From: Pseudomonas sp. NKUCC02_KPG
Lineage (GTDB): Bacteria > Pseudomonadota > Gammaproteobacteria > Pseudomonadales > Pseudomonadaceae
Direction of reading: 5' to 3'
Assembly: GCF_019345465.1 (NCBI RefSeq)
Contig: NZ_JAHKRC010000019.1
Coordinates: 57,630-121,629, forward strand
DNA: 64,000 bases
In this document: positions 16,721 through 24,529 of the stretch, piece after piece
Layout: each line of letters begins with the position of its first letter
Numbering within the stretch: the first letter of the stretch is position 1
The notes under the pieces: generated by a model
The model's database searches: none
What the model saw: only the letters and a program-made list of their open reading frames with translations
What the model was told of the DNA's origin: nothing
Translations under genes and position numbers: made by a program

Positions 16721-17140
16721 ATGACCCGCCAAACCCAATCCTCGTCGAAAATCGCGCGCATCCTGTTCGGCTTGCTGGCCTACGTGAGCCTGGGCATTGG
16801 CTTGATCGCGATTGTGATTCCGGGCCTGCCGACCACCGAATTCATTTTGCTCGCCGCCTGGGCCGCGACCAAAAGCTCTCCGCGCCTGAGTGCCTGGCTG
16901 GAAAACCACCGATTGTTCGGCCCTATCCTGACCAACTGGCGCAACGGCAAGATCATCAAGCGCAACGCCAAAATCAGCGCCACTGTCAGCATGTTGTTGT
17001 GTGCAGGGCTGATGCTTTATGTACTGGATCACAACTGGCCGGTGTTTCTGGCGATTGCCGGCATGAGCATGGGCAACCTGTGGATCTGGTCGCGGCCGGA
17101 GAATATGCCCGCAACCATTGCGACGACTAAACAGCTGTAG
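16721..17140 (+). CDS. DUF454 (YbaN-like) inner-membrane protein
   Basis: Small membrane protein of 139 residues with about three hydrophobic helices (residues 15-35, 38-52 and 92-125). The family hallmark is near the N-terminus: LGLIAIVIPGLPTTEFILLAAW, followed by a short cytoplasmic loop with AWLENHRLFGPILTNWR. DUF454 proteins are often encoded beside heme oxygenase or heme-uptake genes, as here, but their role is not known. A weak GAG before the ATG is the only ribosome site. The stop codon lies inside the left arm of a long palindromic repeat. Confidence 0.85.
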   Translation: MTRQTQSSSKIARILFGLLAYVSLGIGLIAIVIPGLPTTEFILLAAWAATKSSPRLSAWLENHRLFGPILTNWRNGKIIKRNAKISATVSMLLCAGLMLYVLDHNWPVFLAIAGMSMGNLWIWSRPENMPATIATTKQL

Positions 17141-17226
17141 TCGCTGCCGCAGGCTGCGAGGGGATCGCAGGGTTTTCGAGAAAACGGTTTGCTACGCAAC
17201 CCTTCGCAGCCTGCGGCAGCGACTAC
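17137..17226. repeat. Long palindromic repeat, copy 1 (22-bp perfect arms)
   Basis: Two perfectly complementary 22-base arms (starting GTAGTCGCTGCCGCAGG) enclose a 46-base loop containing GCAGGGTTTT and GCAACCCT. The element lies between two converging genes, where it can act as a bidirectional terminator. Arms identical to these recur at 29690-29780. Confidence 0.85.
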
Positions 17227-17235
17227 ACAGCCTGC

Positions 17236-18663
17236 CTACAACGCCAACGCCCCGCTATACAGCGCATAAGCTGCCGCCATGGCAGCCAGCAGCACCATCG
17301 CGAATATGACTTTCTCCCAGGGTGTGAACAGTGTCTCGCCCTGTTCGCGTTTGGCCTTGGCAAAAAAGATGATCCCCGGCGCATACAGCAATGCCGAGAG
17401 CAGCAGGTACTTGGGCCCCGCCGCATACAACAGCCACATCGCGTAGATCAGCGCGACAGCCCCCACCAGCAGATCCTTGATGCGCCGCCGTCTCGCCCTC
17501 TCGTAAGTCTCACCCCTCACGCACAGCAGCACCCCATAGGCTGCCGACCACAGATAAGGCACCAGAATCATCGACGAGGCGAGGTAGATCAGGCTGGTGT
17601 AGGTCCCCGCTGACACCAGGGTAATCACCAGGAAAATCTGGATCATGGAGTTGGTCAACCACAGGGCATTGACCGGCACATGGTTGGCGTTTTCCTTTTT
17701 CAGGAACGCCGGCATGGTGTTGTCCCTGGCCGTGGCATACAGAATTTCGGCGCACAACAATGCCCACGACAACAACGCGCCCAGCAGCGAAATCGCCAGG
17801 CCGATACTGATCAGGATCGCACCCCACTCCCCCACCACATGCTTGAGCACACCGGCCATCGACGGGTTTTGCAGGTGTGCCAGCTCCGGCTGACTCATGA
17901 TCCCCAGCGACAGCACGTTCACCAGCACCAATAGCGCCAGCACCCCGAGAAAGCCGATGACCGTGGCCTTGCCGACATCCGAGCGTTTTTCCGCACGGCC
18001 CGAGTACACACTGGCGCCTTCAATGCCGATAAAGACAAACACCGTGACCAGCATCATGTTGCGTACCTGGTCCATCACGCTGCCCAGACTTGGGGTTTCA
18101 GTGCCCCAAAAGTCCCGGGTGAAAATATCCGCTTTGAAGGCCACGGCGGTCAGCACGATAAACATCACGATCGGCACGATCTTGGCCACGGTGGTCAACT
18201 GGTTGATGAACGCCGCCTCCTTGATCCCGCGCAGCACCAGAAAATGCACTCCCCACAGCAGCAACGACGCACAGCCGATGGCGACAGGCGTGTTGCCCTG
18301 GCCAAACACCGGAAAAAAATACCCCAGAGTGCTGAACAGCAACACGAAATAGCCGACGTTACCCATCCAGGCACTGATCCAGTAACCCCAGGCGGACGAG
18401 AAGCCCATGTAGTCGCCGAAACCGGCCTTGGCGTAGGCATACACCCCCGAATCCAGTTCCGGCTTGCGGTTGGCAAGGGTCTGAAACACGAAGGCCAGCG
18501 CCAGCATGCCCACGGCAGTGATCGCCCAACCGATCAACACGGCACCACCCGCGGCACGCTCGGCGATATTTTGTGGCAACGAAAAAATCCCGCCGCCAAT
18601 CATCGAGCCCACCACCAATGCAATCAAGGCGTTTAGCCGAAGCTTCTGCGTCTGTTGCGACAT
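17236..18663 (-). CDS. Arginine/ornithine antiporter, ArcD paralogue
   Basis: APC-superfamily inner-membrane antiporter of 475 residues with 12 or so hydrophobic segments. It begins LNALIALVVGSMIGGGIFSLPQN, the family glycine-rich first helix. It is nearly collinear with the ArcD encoded divergently downstream and has the same length. The ATG at 18663 has AGAGG five bases upstream; a GTG six bases earlier would place that site too close. It is not in the arcABC operon and I see no Anr box on its side, so it may be expressed under other conditions or carry another basic amino acid pair. Confidence 0.88.
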   Translation of the reverse strand: MSQQTQKLRLNALIALVVGSMIGGGIFSLPQNIAERAAGGAVLIGWAITAVGMLALAFVFQTLANRKPELDSGVYAYAKAGFGDYMGFSSAWGYWISAWMGNVGYFVLLFSTLGYFFPVFGQGNTPVAIGCASLLLWGVHFLVLRGIKEAAFINQLTTVAKIVPIVMFIVLTAVAFKADIFTRDFWGTETPSLGSVMDQVRNMMLVTVFVFIGIEGASVYSGRAEKRSDVGKATVIGFLGVLALLVLVNVLSLGIMSQPELAHLQNPSMAGVLKHVVGEWGAILISIGLAISLLGALLSWALLCAEILYATARDNTMPAFLKKENANHVPVNALWLTNSMIQIFLVITLVSAGTYTSLIYLASSMILVPYLWSAAYGVLLCVRGETYERARRRRIKDLLVGAVALIYAMWLLYAAGPKYLLLSALLYAPGIIFFAKAKREQGETLFTPWEKVIFAMVLLAAMAAAYALYSGALAL

Positions 18664-18863
18664 CGACACCTCTGAATGTGCTGGTTAGTTAATTCATCAT
18701 TATCGGGTTTAAAACGTTCACCGACTAATTATATGTACCCGCCGAACGTTTAGTAGAGTTACGCAATAAGCCCGCCCTTATTAATAACGTTATTTTCTAT
18801 TGAAACCTAAAAATCAGTACACATATAGATGACGATTTAATTTCATCGACAGGGGCATGAAAC
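18664..18863. promoter_or_regulatory. AT-rich divergent promoter region between the two arcD genes
   Basis: AT-rich stretch upstream of the minus-strand arcD paralogue. It holds the inverted repeat described at 18712-18751. I did not find a convincing Anr site oriented to the minus-strand gene. Confidence 0.4.
18712..18751. promoter_or_regulatory. Inverted repeat AAACGTTC / GAACGTTT
   Basis: Perfect 8-base inverted repeats at 18712-18719 and 18744-18751 have centres 32 bases apart, about three helical turns. They lie 49-88 bases upstream of the arcD paralogue start. The spacing suits a dimeric or tetrameric regulator. The regulator is unknown. Confidence 0.4.
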
Positions 18864-19019
18864 ATGAAGATGACATTTGCAAATCTCAAAATACTGTCTA
18901 GCTTCAATCTCCACGACAACGCGATTAAGCAACGTATTAACACCTGCAAACATCTCTGGCGTAAGGCTTTGAGCAAGCGTCATAAAAATACGATATCGCG
19001 ACCTTCCCCGCTCTACTGA
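18864..19019 (+). CDS. Possible small basic protein (51 aa) upstream of arcD
   Basis: ATG at 18864 has AGGGG eight bases upstream and an open frame of 51 residues rich in Lys, Arg and His (starts MKMTFANLKILSSFNL, ends SRPSPLY). It matches no family I recognise. It ends about 20 bases before the Anr box of arcD, so it could be a separate small gene or chance coding in a leader. The ribosome site is the only positive evidence. Confidence 0.3.
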   Translation: MKMTFANLKILSSFNLHDNAIKQRINTCKHLWRKALSKRHKNTISRPSPLY

Positions 19020-19039
19020 CAATGGAATGTAGTAATGCC

Positions 19040-19053
19040 CTGATCTATGTCAA
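19040..19053. promoter_or_regulatory. Anr/FNR box of the arcDABC promoter
   Basis: CTGATCTATGTCAA matches the Anr pattern TTGAY-N4-RTCAA at nine of ten defined bases. If it is centred at -41.5, transcription would start near 19088, leaving a short leader before the arcD ATG at 19117. Oxygen limitation would then activate the operon, as in P. aeruginosa. Confidence 0.72.
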
Positions 19054-19116
19054 ATGGCTTGATTATCAATGGACTTAACTTCGAAGCCTCACTTCTCCTA
19101 GATTGGAGTCACTACA

Positions 19117-20544
19117 ATGTCTGATACTCCTGGAAAACTGCGACTGGGTGCGCTGGTTGCTCTGGTAGTCGGTTCCATGATTGGCGGCGGTATTTTTTCA
19201 TTGCCGCAAAACATGGCCGCCAGTGCTGATGTAGGTGCAATCCTGATCGGCTGGGCAATCACCGCAGTCGGTATGCTGACCCTCGCTTTTGTGTTCCAAA
19301 CCCTCGCCAATCGCAAACCTGACCTGGACGGTGGTGTTTACGCCTACGCCAAGGCCGGCTTCGGCGATTACATGGGTTTCTCATCCGCATGGGGTTACTG
19401 GATCAGCGCCTGGCTGGGTAACGTCGGCTATTTCGTGTTGCTGTTCAGCACCTTGGGCTACTTCTTCCCGATCTTCGGCGAAGGCAACACCCCCGCCGCC
19501 ATCATCGGCGCCTCGATCCTGCTGTGGGCCGTGCATTTCCTGGTACTGCGCGGGATCAAGGAAGCAGCCTTCATCAACCTGGTGACGACCGTTGCCAAGG
19601 TCGTACCGCTGGTCCTGTTTATTCTGATCGCCATCTTCGCGTTCAAACTGGACATCTTTACCAGTGACATCTGGGGCGTAAAAAACCCGGACCTGGGCAG
19701 CGTGATGGATCAGGTGCGCAACATGATGCTGGTCACCGTGTGGGTGTTCATCGGTATCGAGGGGGCAAGCATCTTCTCGTCCCGTGCCGAAAAACGCTCC
19801 GACGTAGGTCGGGCCACCGTGATCGGTTTTATCACCGTGCTGCTGCTGCTCGTACTGGTGAACGTACTGTCGCTGGGCATCATGACTCAGCCTGAACTGG
19901 CAAAACTGCAGAACCCGTCGATGGCGGCCGTGCTTGAGCATGTTGTCGGTCACTGGGGGGCGGTGCTGATCAGCGTCGGCCTGATCATCTCTCTGCTGGG
20001 TGCCCTGCTGTCCTGGGTGCTGCTGTGTGCCGAGATCATGTTCTCGGCCGCCAAAGACCACACCATGCCGGCCTTCCTGAAAAAGGAAAACGCCAACCAT
20101 GTACCGGTCAACGCCCTGTGGCTGACCAACGCCATGGTGCAACTGTTCCTGATCATCACCCTGTTCTCGGCCAGTACTTATCTGTCACTGATCTACCTCG
20201 CGACCTCGATGATCCTGGTGCCTTACCTCTGGTCGGCGGCCTACGGCTTCCTGCTGGCAGTACGCGCCGAGACTTACGAGAACGCCCTGGCCGAACGCAA
20301 GAAAGACCTGATCATCGGTGGTATCGCGCTGATCTACGCCATCTGGCTGATCTATGCCGGCGGCCTCAAGTACCTGCTGCTCTCGGCCCTGCTGTATGCA
20401 CCTGGCGCCATTCTGTTCGCCAAGGCCAAGCGTGAAAGCGGCCAACCTGTTTTCACCCACATCGAGAAAGTGATTTTTGCCGCAGTAGTGATCGGCGCCC
20501 TGGTGGCTGCCTATGGCCTCTACGACGGATTCCTGACCCTGTAA
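19117..20544 (+). CDS. arcD: Arginine/ornithine antiporter ArcD
   Basis: Inner-membrane APC-family exchanger importing arginine for ornithine in the arginine deiminase pathway; 475 residues. It starts GKLRLGALVALVVGSMIGGGIFSLPQN and has about 12 hydrophobic segments. It contains the conserved VFIGIEGASIFSSRAEKRSDVGRAT loop. TTGGAG precedes the ATG. It is the first gene of arcDABC, 33 bases ahead of arcA, and follows an Anr box. The divergent paralogue at 17236-18663 is similar along the whole length. Confidence 0.93.
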   Translation: MSDTPGKLRLGALVALVVGSMIGGGIFSLPQNMAASADVGAILIGWAITAVGMLTLAFVFQTLANRKPDLDGGVYAYAKAGFGDYMGFSSAWGYWISAWLGNVGYFVLLFSTLGYFFPIFGEGNTPAAIIGASILLWAVHFLVLRGIKEAAFINLVTTVAKVVPLVLFILIAIFAFKLDIFTSDIWGVKNPDLGSVMDQVRNMMLVTVWVFIGIEGASIFSSRAEKRSDVGRATVIGFITVLLLLVLVNVLSLGIMTQPELAKLQNPSMAAVLEHVVGHWGAVLISVGLIISLLGALLSWVLLCAEIMFSAAKDHTMPAFLKKENANHVPVNALWLTNAMVQLFLIITLFSASTYLSLIYLATSMILVPYLWSAAYGFLLAVRAETYENALAERKKDLIIGGIALIYAIWLIYAGGLKYLLLSALLYAPGAILFAKAKRESGQPVFTHIEKVIFAAVVIGALVAAYGLYDGFLTL

Positions 20545-20577
20545 CAACCTGTTTGTGTACTTTGGAGGATGACTGTA

Positions 20578-21834
20578 ATGACCACGGAAAAAGTGAAGTT
20601 CGGCGTGCATTCCGAAGCCGGTAAGCTGCATAAGGTTATGGTGTGTTCCCCAGGCCTGGCTCACCAGCGCCTGACCCCAAGCAACTGCGATGAGCTGCTG
20701 TTCGATGACGTGCTGTGGGTCAATCAGGCCAAGCGTGACCACTTCGACTTCGTGACCAAAATGCGCGACCGCGGCATTGATGTGCTGGAAATGCACAACC
20801 TGCTGACCGATATCGTTGCCATTCCAGAAGCCCTGGACTGGATCCTGGACCACAAAGTGACACCGAATCAGGTGGGTGTGGGCCTGGTCAACGAAGTCAA
20901 ATCATGGATCAAGAGCCTTGAGCCTCGCCAGGCAGCCGAATACCTGATTGGCGGTGTGTCGGCAGACGACCTGCCCGACAGTTTTGGTGGCAAGACCATC
21001 CAGATGTTCCGTGACTTTCTCGGTCACACCAGCTTTATCCTGCCACCGCTGCCCAACACCCAGTTCACCCGTGACACCACCTGCTGGATCTACGGTGGCG
21101 TGACGCTGAACCCGATGTACTGGCCGGCGCGTCGTCAGGAAACCCTGCTGACCACCGCGATCTACAAGTTCCACCCCGAGTTCACCAACGCCGACTTCCA
21201 GGTCTGGTACGGCGACCCGACTGTCGACCACGGCAATGCCAGCCTTGAAGGTGGCGACGTAATGCCCATCGGCAAAGGTGTGGTACTGATCGGCATGGGC
21301 GAGCGCACCTCGCGCCAGGCCATCGGCCAACTGGCGCAGAACCTGTTCAAGCATGGCGCCGTAGAACGCGTGATCGTTGCCGGCATGCCCAAGTCCCGCG
21401 CTGCGATGCACCTGGACACCGTGTTCAGCTTCTGCGACCGCGACCTGGTCACCATCTTCCCTGAAGTCGTGAACCAGATCGTTGCGTTCTCGGTGTACCC
21501 GGACGACAAGAAACACGGCGGCGTGGACGTGCGCCGTGAAGAAGGTCACTTCCTCGACGTCGTGGCCAAGGCCCTGGGCGTGAAAAAACTGCGGGTCGTC
21601 GAAACCGGCGGCAACTCCTTCGCGGCAGAACGCGAGCAGTGGGATGACGGCAACAACGTGGTCGCCCTGGAGCCTGGCGTGGTAATCGGCTACGACCGCA
21701 ACACCTACACCAACACCCTGCTGCGCAAGGCGGGCGTTGAAGTCATCACCATCAGCGCCTCCGAACTGGGACGCGGCCGTGGCGGCGGTCACTGCATGAC
21801 CTGCCCGATCGTACGTGACCCAATCGACTATTAA
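20578..21834 (+). CDS. arcA: Arginine deiminase
   Basis: Cytoplasmic enzyme (EC 3.5.3.6) hydrolysing arginine to citrulline and ammonia. It has 418 residues, the same length as P. aeruginosa ArcA. The nucleophile is Cys406 in GRGGGHCMTCP. Other active-site blocks are FTRDTTCWI, HLDTVFSFCDRD and LEGGDV. The ATG at 20578 is chosen because GGAGG lies nine bases before it; another ATG at 20569 abuts that site. It is the second gene of arcDABC, and a hairpin separates it from arcB. Confidence 0.96.
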   Translation: MTTEKVKFGVHSEAGKLHKVMVCSPGLAHQRLTPSNCDELLFDDVLWVNQAKRDHFDFVTKMRDRGIDVLEMHNLLTDIVAIPEALDWILDHKVTPNQVGVGLVNEVKSWIKSLEPRQAAEYLIGGVSADDLPDSFGGKTIQMFRDFLGHTSFILPPLPNTQFTRDTTCWIYGGVTLNPMYWPARRQETLLTTAIYKFHPEFTNADFQVWYGDPTVDHGNASLEGGDVMPIGKGVVLIGMGERTSRQAIGQLAQNLFKHGAVERVIVAGMPKSRAAMHLDTVFSFCDRDLVTIFPEVVNQIVAFSVYPDDKKHGGVDVRREEGHFLDVVAKALGVKKLRVVETGGNSFAAEREQWDDGNNVVALEPGVVIGYDRNTYTNTLLRKAGVEVITISASELGRGRGGGHCMTCPIVRDPIDY

Positions 21835-21849
21835 GTAACCCATTTGATT

Positions 21850-21883
21850 GCTTGCACGGCCCCCAAAAGGGGCCGGTGCAAGC
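21850..21883 (+). other. Intercistronic hairpin arcA-arcB
   Basis: GCTTGCAC followed by GGCCCC pairs with GGGGCC and GTGCAAGC around a short A-rich loop. No T-run follows, so it is more likely an mRNA stability or processing element than a terminator. ArcA is usually made in excess over ArcB. Confidence 0.65.
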
Positions 21884-21911
21884 CGGTTAACCCGAAACCA
21901 AGGAGATCACC

Positions 21912-22922
21912 ATGGCTTTTAACATGAAAAACCGCAGCCTTCTGAGCCTGGTGCACCACACACCACGTGAGTTGCACTTCCTGCTCGATCTGTCCCGCGA
22001 TCTCAAGCGCGCCAAGTACACCGGTACTGAAGAGCCGCACTTGAAAGGCAAAAACATTGCGCTGATCTTCGAAAAAACCTCGACCCGCACCCGCTGCGCG
22101 TTCGAAGTGGCGGCCCACGACCAGGGCGCACACGTGACGTACATCGACCCGGTTTCTTCGCAGATCGGTCACAAAGAAAGCATGAAAGACACCGCCCGCG
22201 TTCTGGGCCGCATGTTTGACGCCATCGAGTACCGTGGTTTTGAACAGGCCATCGTGGAAGAACTGGCCAAGTACGCTGGCGTACCGGTGTTCAACGGCCT
22301 GACCGCTGAATTCCACCCGACGCAAATGATCGCCGACGTGCTGACCATGCGTGAACACAGCGACAAGCCGCTGCACAACATCAGCTACGCGTACCTGGGC
22401 GATGCCCGCAACAACATGGGTAACTCGCTGCTGCTGATCGGCGCAAAACTGGGCATGGACGTACGTATCGCCGCACCGAAAAGCCTGTGGCCAGAAGAAG
22501 CGTTCGTTAAGCAGTGCCAGGAGTTCGCCAAGGAAAGCGGTGCCAAAATCACCCTCACCGAAGACCCTAAAGCGGCAGTCAAGGGCGTGGACTTTATCCA
22601 CACCGACGTCTGGGTATCGATGGGCGAACCGGTCGAAGCCTGGAACGATCGCATCAAGCTGCTGCTGCCTTATCAGGTCAACAGCGACATGATCAAAGCG
22701 GCAGAAAACCCACGCGTGAAGTTCATGCACTGCCTGCCTGCGTTCCACAACTGTGAAACCAAAGTCGGCAAGGACGTGGCCGAGCACCATCCAAACCTGA
22801 AAAACGGCATTGAAGTGACCGAGGAAGTGTTTGAGTCCCCAGTCAATATCGCCTTCGAGCAAGCTGAAAACCGCATGCACACCATCAAGGCGATTCTGGT
22901 CGCGGCACTGGCTGATATCTAA
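21912..22922 (+). CDS. arcB: Catabolic ornithine carbamoyltransferase
   Basis: Cytoplasmic transferase (EC 2.1.3.3) running in the catabolic direction, citrulline plus phosphate to ornithine and carbamoyl phosphate. It has 336 residues, as in P. aeruginosa ArcB. The carbamoyl-phosphate site is STRTR (57-61), with FHPTQ in the middle and the ornithine site HCLPAFHN near residue 275. AAGGAG lies seven bases before the ATG. It is the third gene of arcDABC. The hairpins on both sides suggest segmental control of message stability. Confidence 0.95.
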   Translation: MAFNMKNRSLLSLVHHTPRELHFLLDLSRDLKRAKYTGTEEPHLKGKNIALIFEKTSTRTRCAFEVAAHDQGAHVTYIDPVSSQIGHKESMKDTARVLGRMFDAIEYRGFEQAIVEELAKYAGVPVFNGLTAEFHPTQMIADVLTMREHSDKPLHNISYAYLGDARNNMGNSLLLIGAKLGMDVRIAAPKSLWPEEAFVKQCQEFAKESGAKITLTEDPKAAVKGVDFIHTDVWVSMGEPVEAWNDRIKLLLPYQVNSDMIKAAENPRVKFMHCLPAFHNCETKVGKDVAEHHPNLKNGIEVTEEVFESPVNIAFEQAENRMHTIKAILVAALADI

Positions 22923-22930
22923 GCCTGTCC

Positions 22931-22960
22931 ACGGTAGTCATGTGAACGCATGACTACCGT
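22931..22960 (+). other. Perfect hairpin between arcB and arcC
   Basis: ACGGTAGTCATG and CATGACTACCGT form a 12-base-pair stem with a six-base loop, eight bases after the arcB stop. It is followed directly by a REP doublet and has no T-run. Confidence 0.75.
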
Positions 22961-22997
22961 GGGAGCGGGCTTGCGCGCGATGCAAGCCCGCTCCCAC
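22959..22997. repeat. REP doublet between arcB and arcC
   Basis: GTGGGAGCGGGCTTGC faces its inverted copy GCAAGCCCGCTCCCAC across a seven-base loop, a compact REPIN. Together with the preceding hairpin it could protect arcDAB RNA from 3' decay while lowering arcC. Confidence 0.82.
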
Positions 22998-23033
22998 ACA
23001 CACGGCTCCCACACATTTAAAAGGATATTTTTT

Positions 23034-23963
23034 ATGCGTATCGTCGTTGCACTGGGCGGTAACGCCCTCTTGCGTCGCGGACAGCCCATGACCGCAGAGA
23101 ACCAGCGCGAAAACATCCAGACCGCTACCGCCCAAATCGCTCGCATAGCCCACGGCAATGAACTGGTAGTGGCCCACGGCAATGGCCCTCAGGTCGGCCT
23201 GCTATCGCTGCAAGCCGCCGCCTACACCGCCGTTGCTCCTTACCCGCTGGACGTGCTGGGCGCTGAAACCGAAGGCATGATCGGCTACATGATCGAGCAA
23301 GAGCTGGGCAACCTGCTGCCACCCGAAGCACCTTTCGCCACGCTGTTGACCCAGGTTGAAGTCGATCCAAAAGACCCGGCGTTCCAGAACCCGACCAAGC
23401 CGATCGGTCCGGTGTACACCGAAAGCGAAGCCAAGAGCCTGGCCGCAGAAAAAGGCTGGAGCATTGCTCCGGACGGCGACAAATTCCGGCGCGTGGTCGC
23501 CAGCCCTAAACCCAAGCGCATCTTCGAAATTCGCCCGATCAAATGGCTGCTGGAAAAAGGCACCATCGTGATCTGTGCGGGCGGTGGCGGTATCCCGACC
23601 ATGTACGGCGAAGACGGCAAGCTCAGGGGGATTGAAGCGGTGATCGACAAGGACCTGGCGTCCTCGCTGCTGGCCCAACAGCTGGACAGCGACCTGCTGG
23701 TGATCGCCACAGACGTGAATGCGGCCTTTATTGACTGGGGCAAGCCAACCCAGAAAGGCATTGCCCAGGCCCATCCGGACGAACTGGAAAAACTCGGTTT
23801 TGCCTCGGGTTCAATGGGACCGAAAGTCGAAGCTGCTTGCGAGTTTGCCCGTAAAACCGGCAAGACCGCAGTGATCGGCGCACTGGCGGATATCGAAGCA
23901 ATCGTTCAAGGTAAGGCCGGTACTCGGGTCAGCACCGAAAAACCGGGTATCACTTACTTTTGA
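23034..23963 (+). CDS. arcC: Catabolic carbamate kinase
   Basis: Cytoplasmic kinase (EC 2.7.2.2) making ATP from carbamoyl phosphate, the energy-yielding step of arginine fermentation; 309 residues. It begins RIVVALGGNALLRRGQ. Family blocks are VVAHGNGPQVG, CAGGGGIPT, EAVIDKDLASSLLAQQL and GSMGPKVEAACEF. The ATG at 23034 follows AAAAGGA; in-frame codons upstream run through the REP element and are not coding. It is the last classic arc gene, with a GC-rich hairpin after its stop. Confidence 0.95.
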   Translation: MRIVVALGGNALLRRGQPMTAENQRENIQTATAQIARIAHGNELVVAHGNGPQVGLLSLQAAAYTAVAPYPLDVLGAETEGMIGYMIEQELGNLLPPEAPFATLLTQVEVDPKDPAFQNPTKPIGPVYTESEAKSLAAEKGWSIAPDGDKFRRVVASPKPKRIFEIRPIKWLLEKGTIVICAGGGGIPTMYGEDGKLRGIEAVIDKDLASSLLAQQLDSDLLVIATDVNAAFIDWGKPTQKGIAQAHPDELEKLGFASGSMGPKVEAACEFARKTGKTAVIGALADIEAIVQGKAGTRVSTEKPGITYF

Positions 23964-23969
23964 GCCCCA

Positions 23970-23994
23970 GGGCAGGCCCAGGGGCCTGCCCTTT
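23970..23994 (+). terminator. Hairpin after arcC, weak terminator
   Basis: GGGCAGGCC and GGCCTGCCC form a nine-base-pair GC stem followed by TTT. The short T-run suggests partial termination, with read-through into the DUF5064 gene. Confidence 0.6.
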
Positions 23995-24018
23995 CCCATA
24001 GCATCAAGGAGTAACCCT

Positions 24019-24378
24019 ATGGCCTCGTTCGAACCCGGTCACCTGCATATTCATCGCGAGCCGCTGCAACCGGGCGACTTTGGGTATGACATCAAGATTG
24101 ATTACCAGGTCGTTCAGGATCCCAAGGAAGGCAAGTCGATGCAGTTCGACATGCATGGCCAGATCAACAAGAAGGACTTCAAAGAGTCGTTCACGCTGCC
24201 CAAGGACATGGCCTACAACTTTGCCCATGACGCTTTCCGGATTGCCGTCAAGCACGGCATTCCCAAAACCGCTGACATCCGCGCGATGCACGGTTACTAC
24301 GACAAGATGTTTTCCGACGTCCTGGCCCAACTCAACCACAAGCCGGGTGATCCGATCAAACCAGAACATCTGGAGTAA
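24019..24378 (+). CDS. DUF5064 family protein
   Basis: Predicted soluble protein of 119 residues, matching the Pseudomonas DUF5064 family as I recall it (N-terminus FEPGHLHIHREPLQPGDFGYDI, C-terminus KPGDPIKP). There is no signal peptide, membrane segment or catalytic motif. It is preceded by AAGGAG and follows arcC by 55 bases, so it may be a fifth gene of the arc operon. That position suggests a role under oxygen limitation, but nothing in the sequence shows a function. Confidence 0.8.
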   Translation: MASFEPGHLHIHREPLQPGDFGYDIKIDYQVVQDPKEGKSMQFDMHGQINKKDFKESFTLPKDMAYNFAHDAFRIAVKHGIPKTADIRAMHGYYDKMFSDVLAQLNHKPGDPIKPEHLE

Positions 24379-24380
24379 TT

Positions 24381-24407
24381 CAGCCACTTGATGGTGGCTG
24401 CGCTTTT
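24381..24407 (+). terminator. Terminator after the DUF5064 gene
   Basis: CAGCCAC pairs with GTGGCTG around a six-base loop and is followed by CGC and four T. A REP doublet follows directly and reinforces the end of the arc transcript. Confidence 0.6.
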
Positions 24408-24459
24408 GTGGGAGCGGGCTTGCTCGCGCTGGTGCCATCGCGGGCAAGCCCGCTCCCAC
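24408..24459. repeat. REP doublet between DUF5064 gene and gcsR
   Basis: GTGGGAGCGGGCTTGCTCGCG faces GGCAAGCCCGCTCCCAC across a short loop. It has the same core as the copies at 6881, 22959, 26052 and 47327. Confidence 0.85.
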
Positions 24460-24529
24460 GGAATTTCACCTATCTCCCCCACCAAGGCATACTGGCCATC
24501 CCTGCTGGCCAGAAGTGTTTGCCGTTCCC

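Noticed and set aside
22950..23033. Upstream extension of arcC reading through the REP doublet
   Set aside because: The ATG at 23034 has its own ribosome site and the family N-terminus; the extension is repeat sequence.
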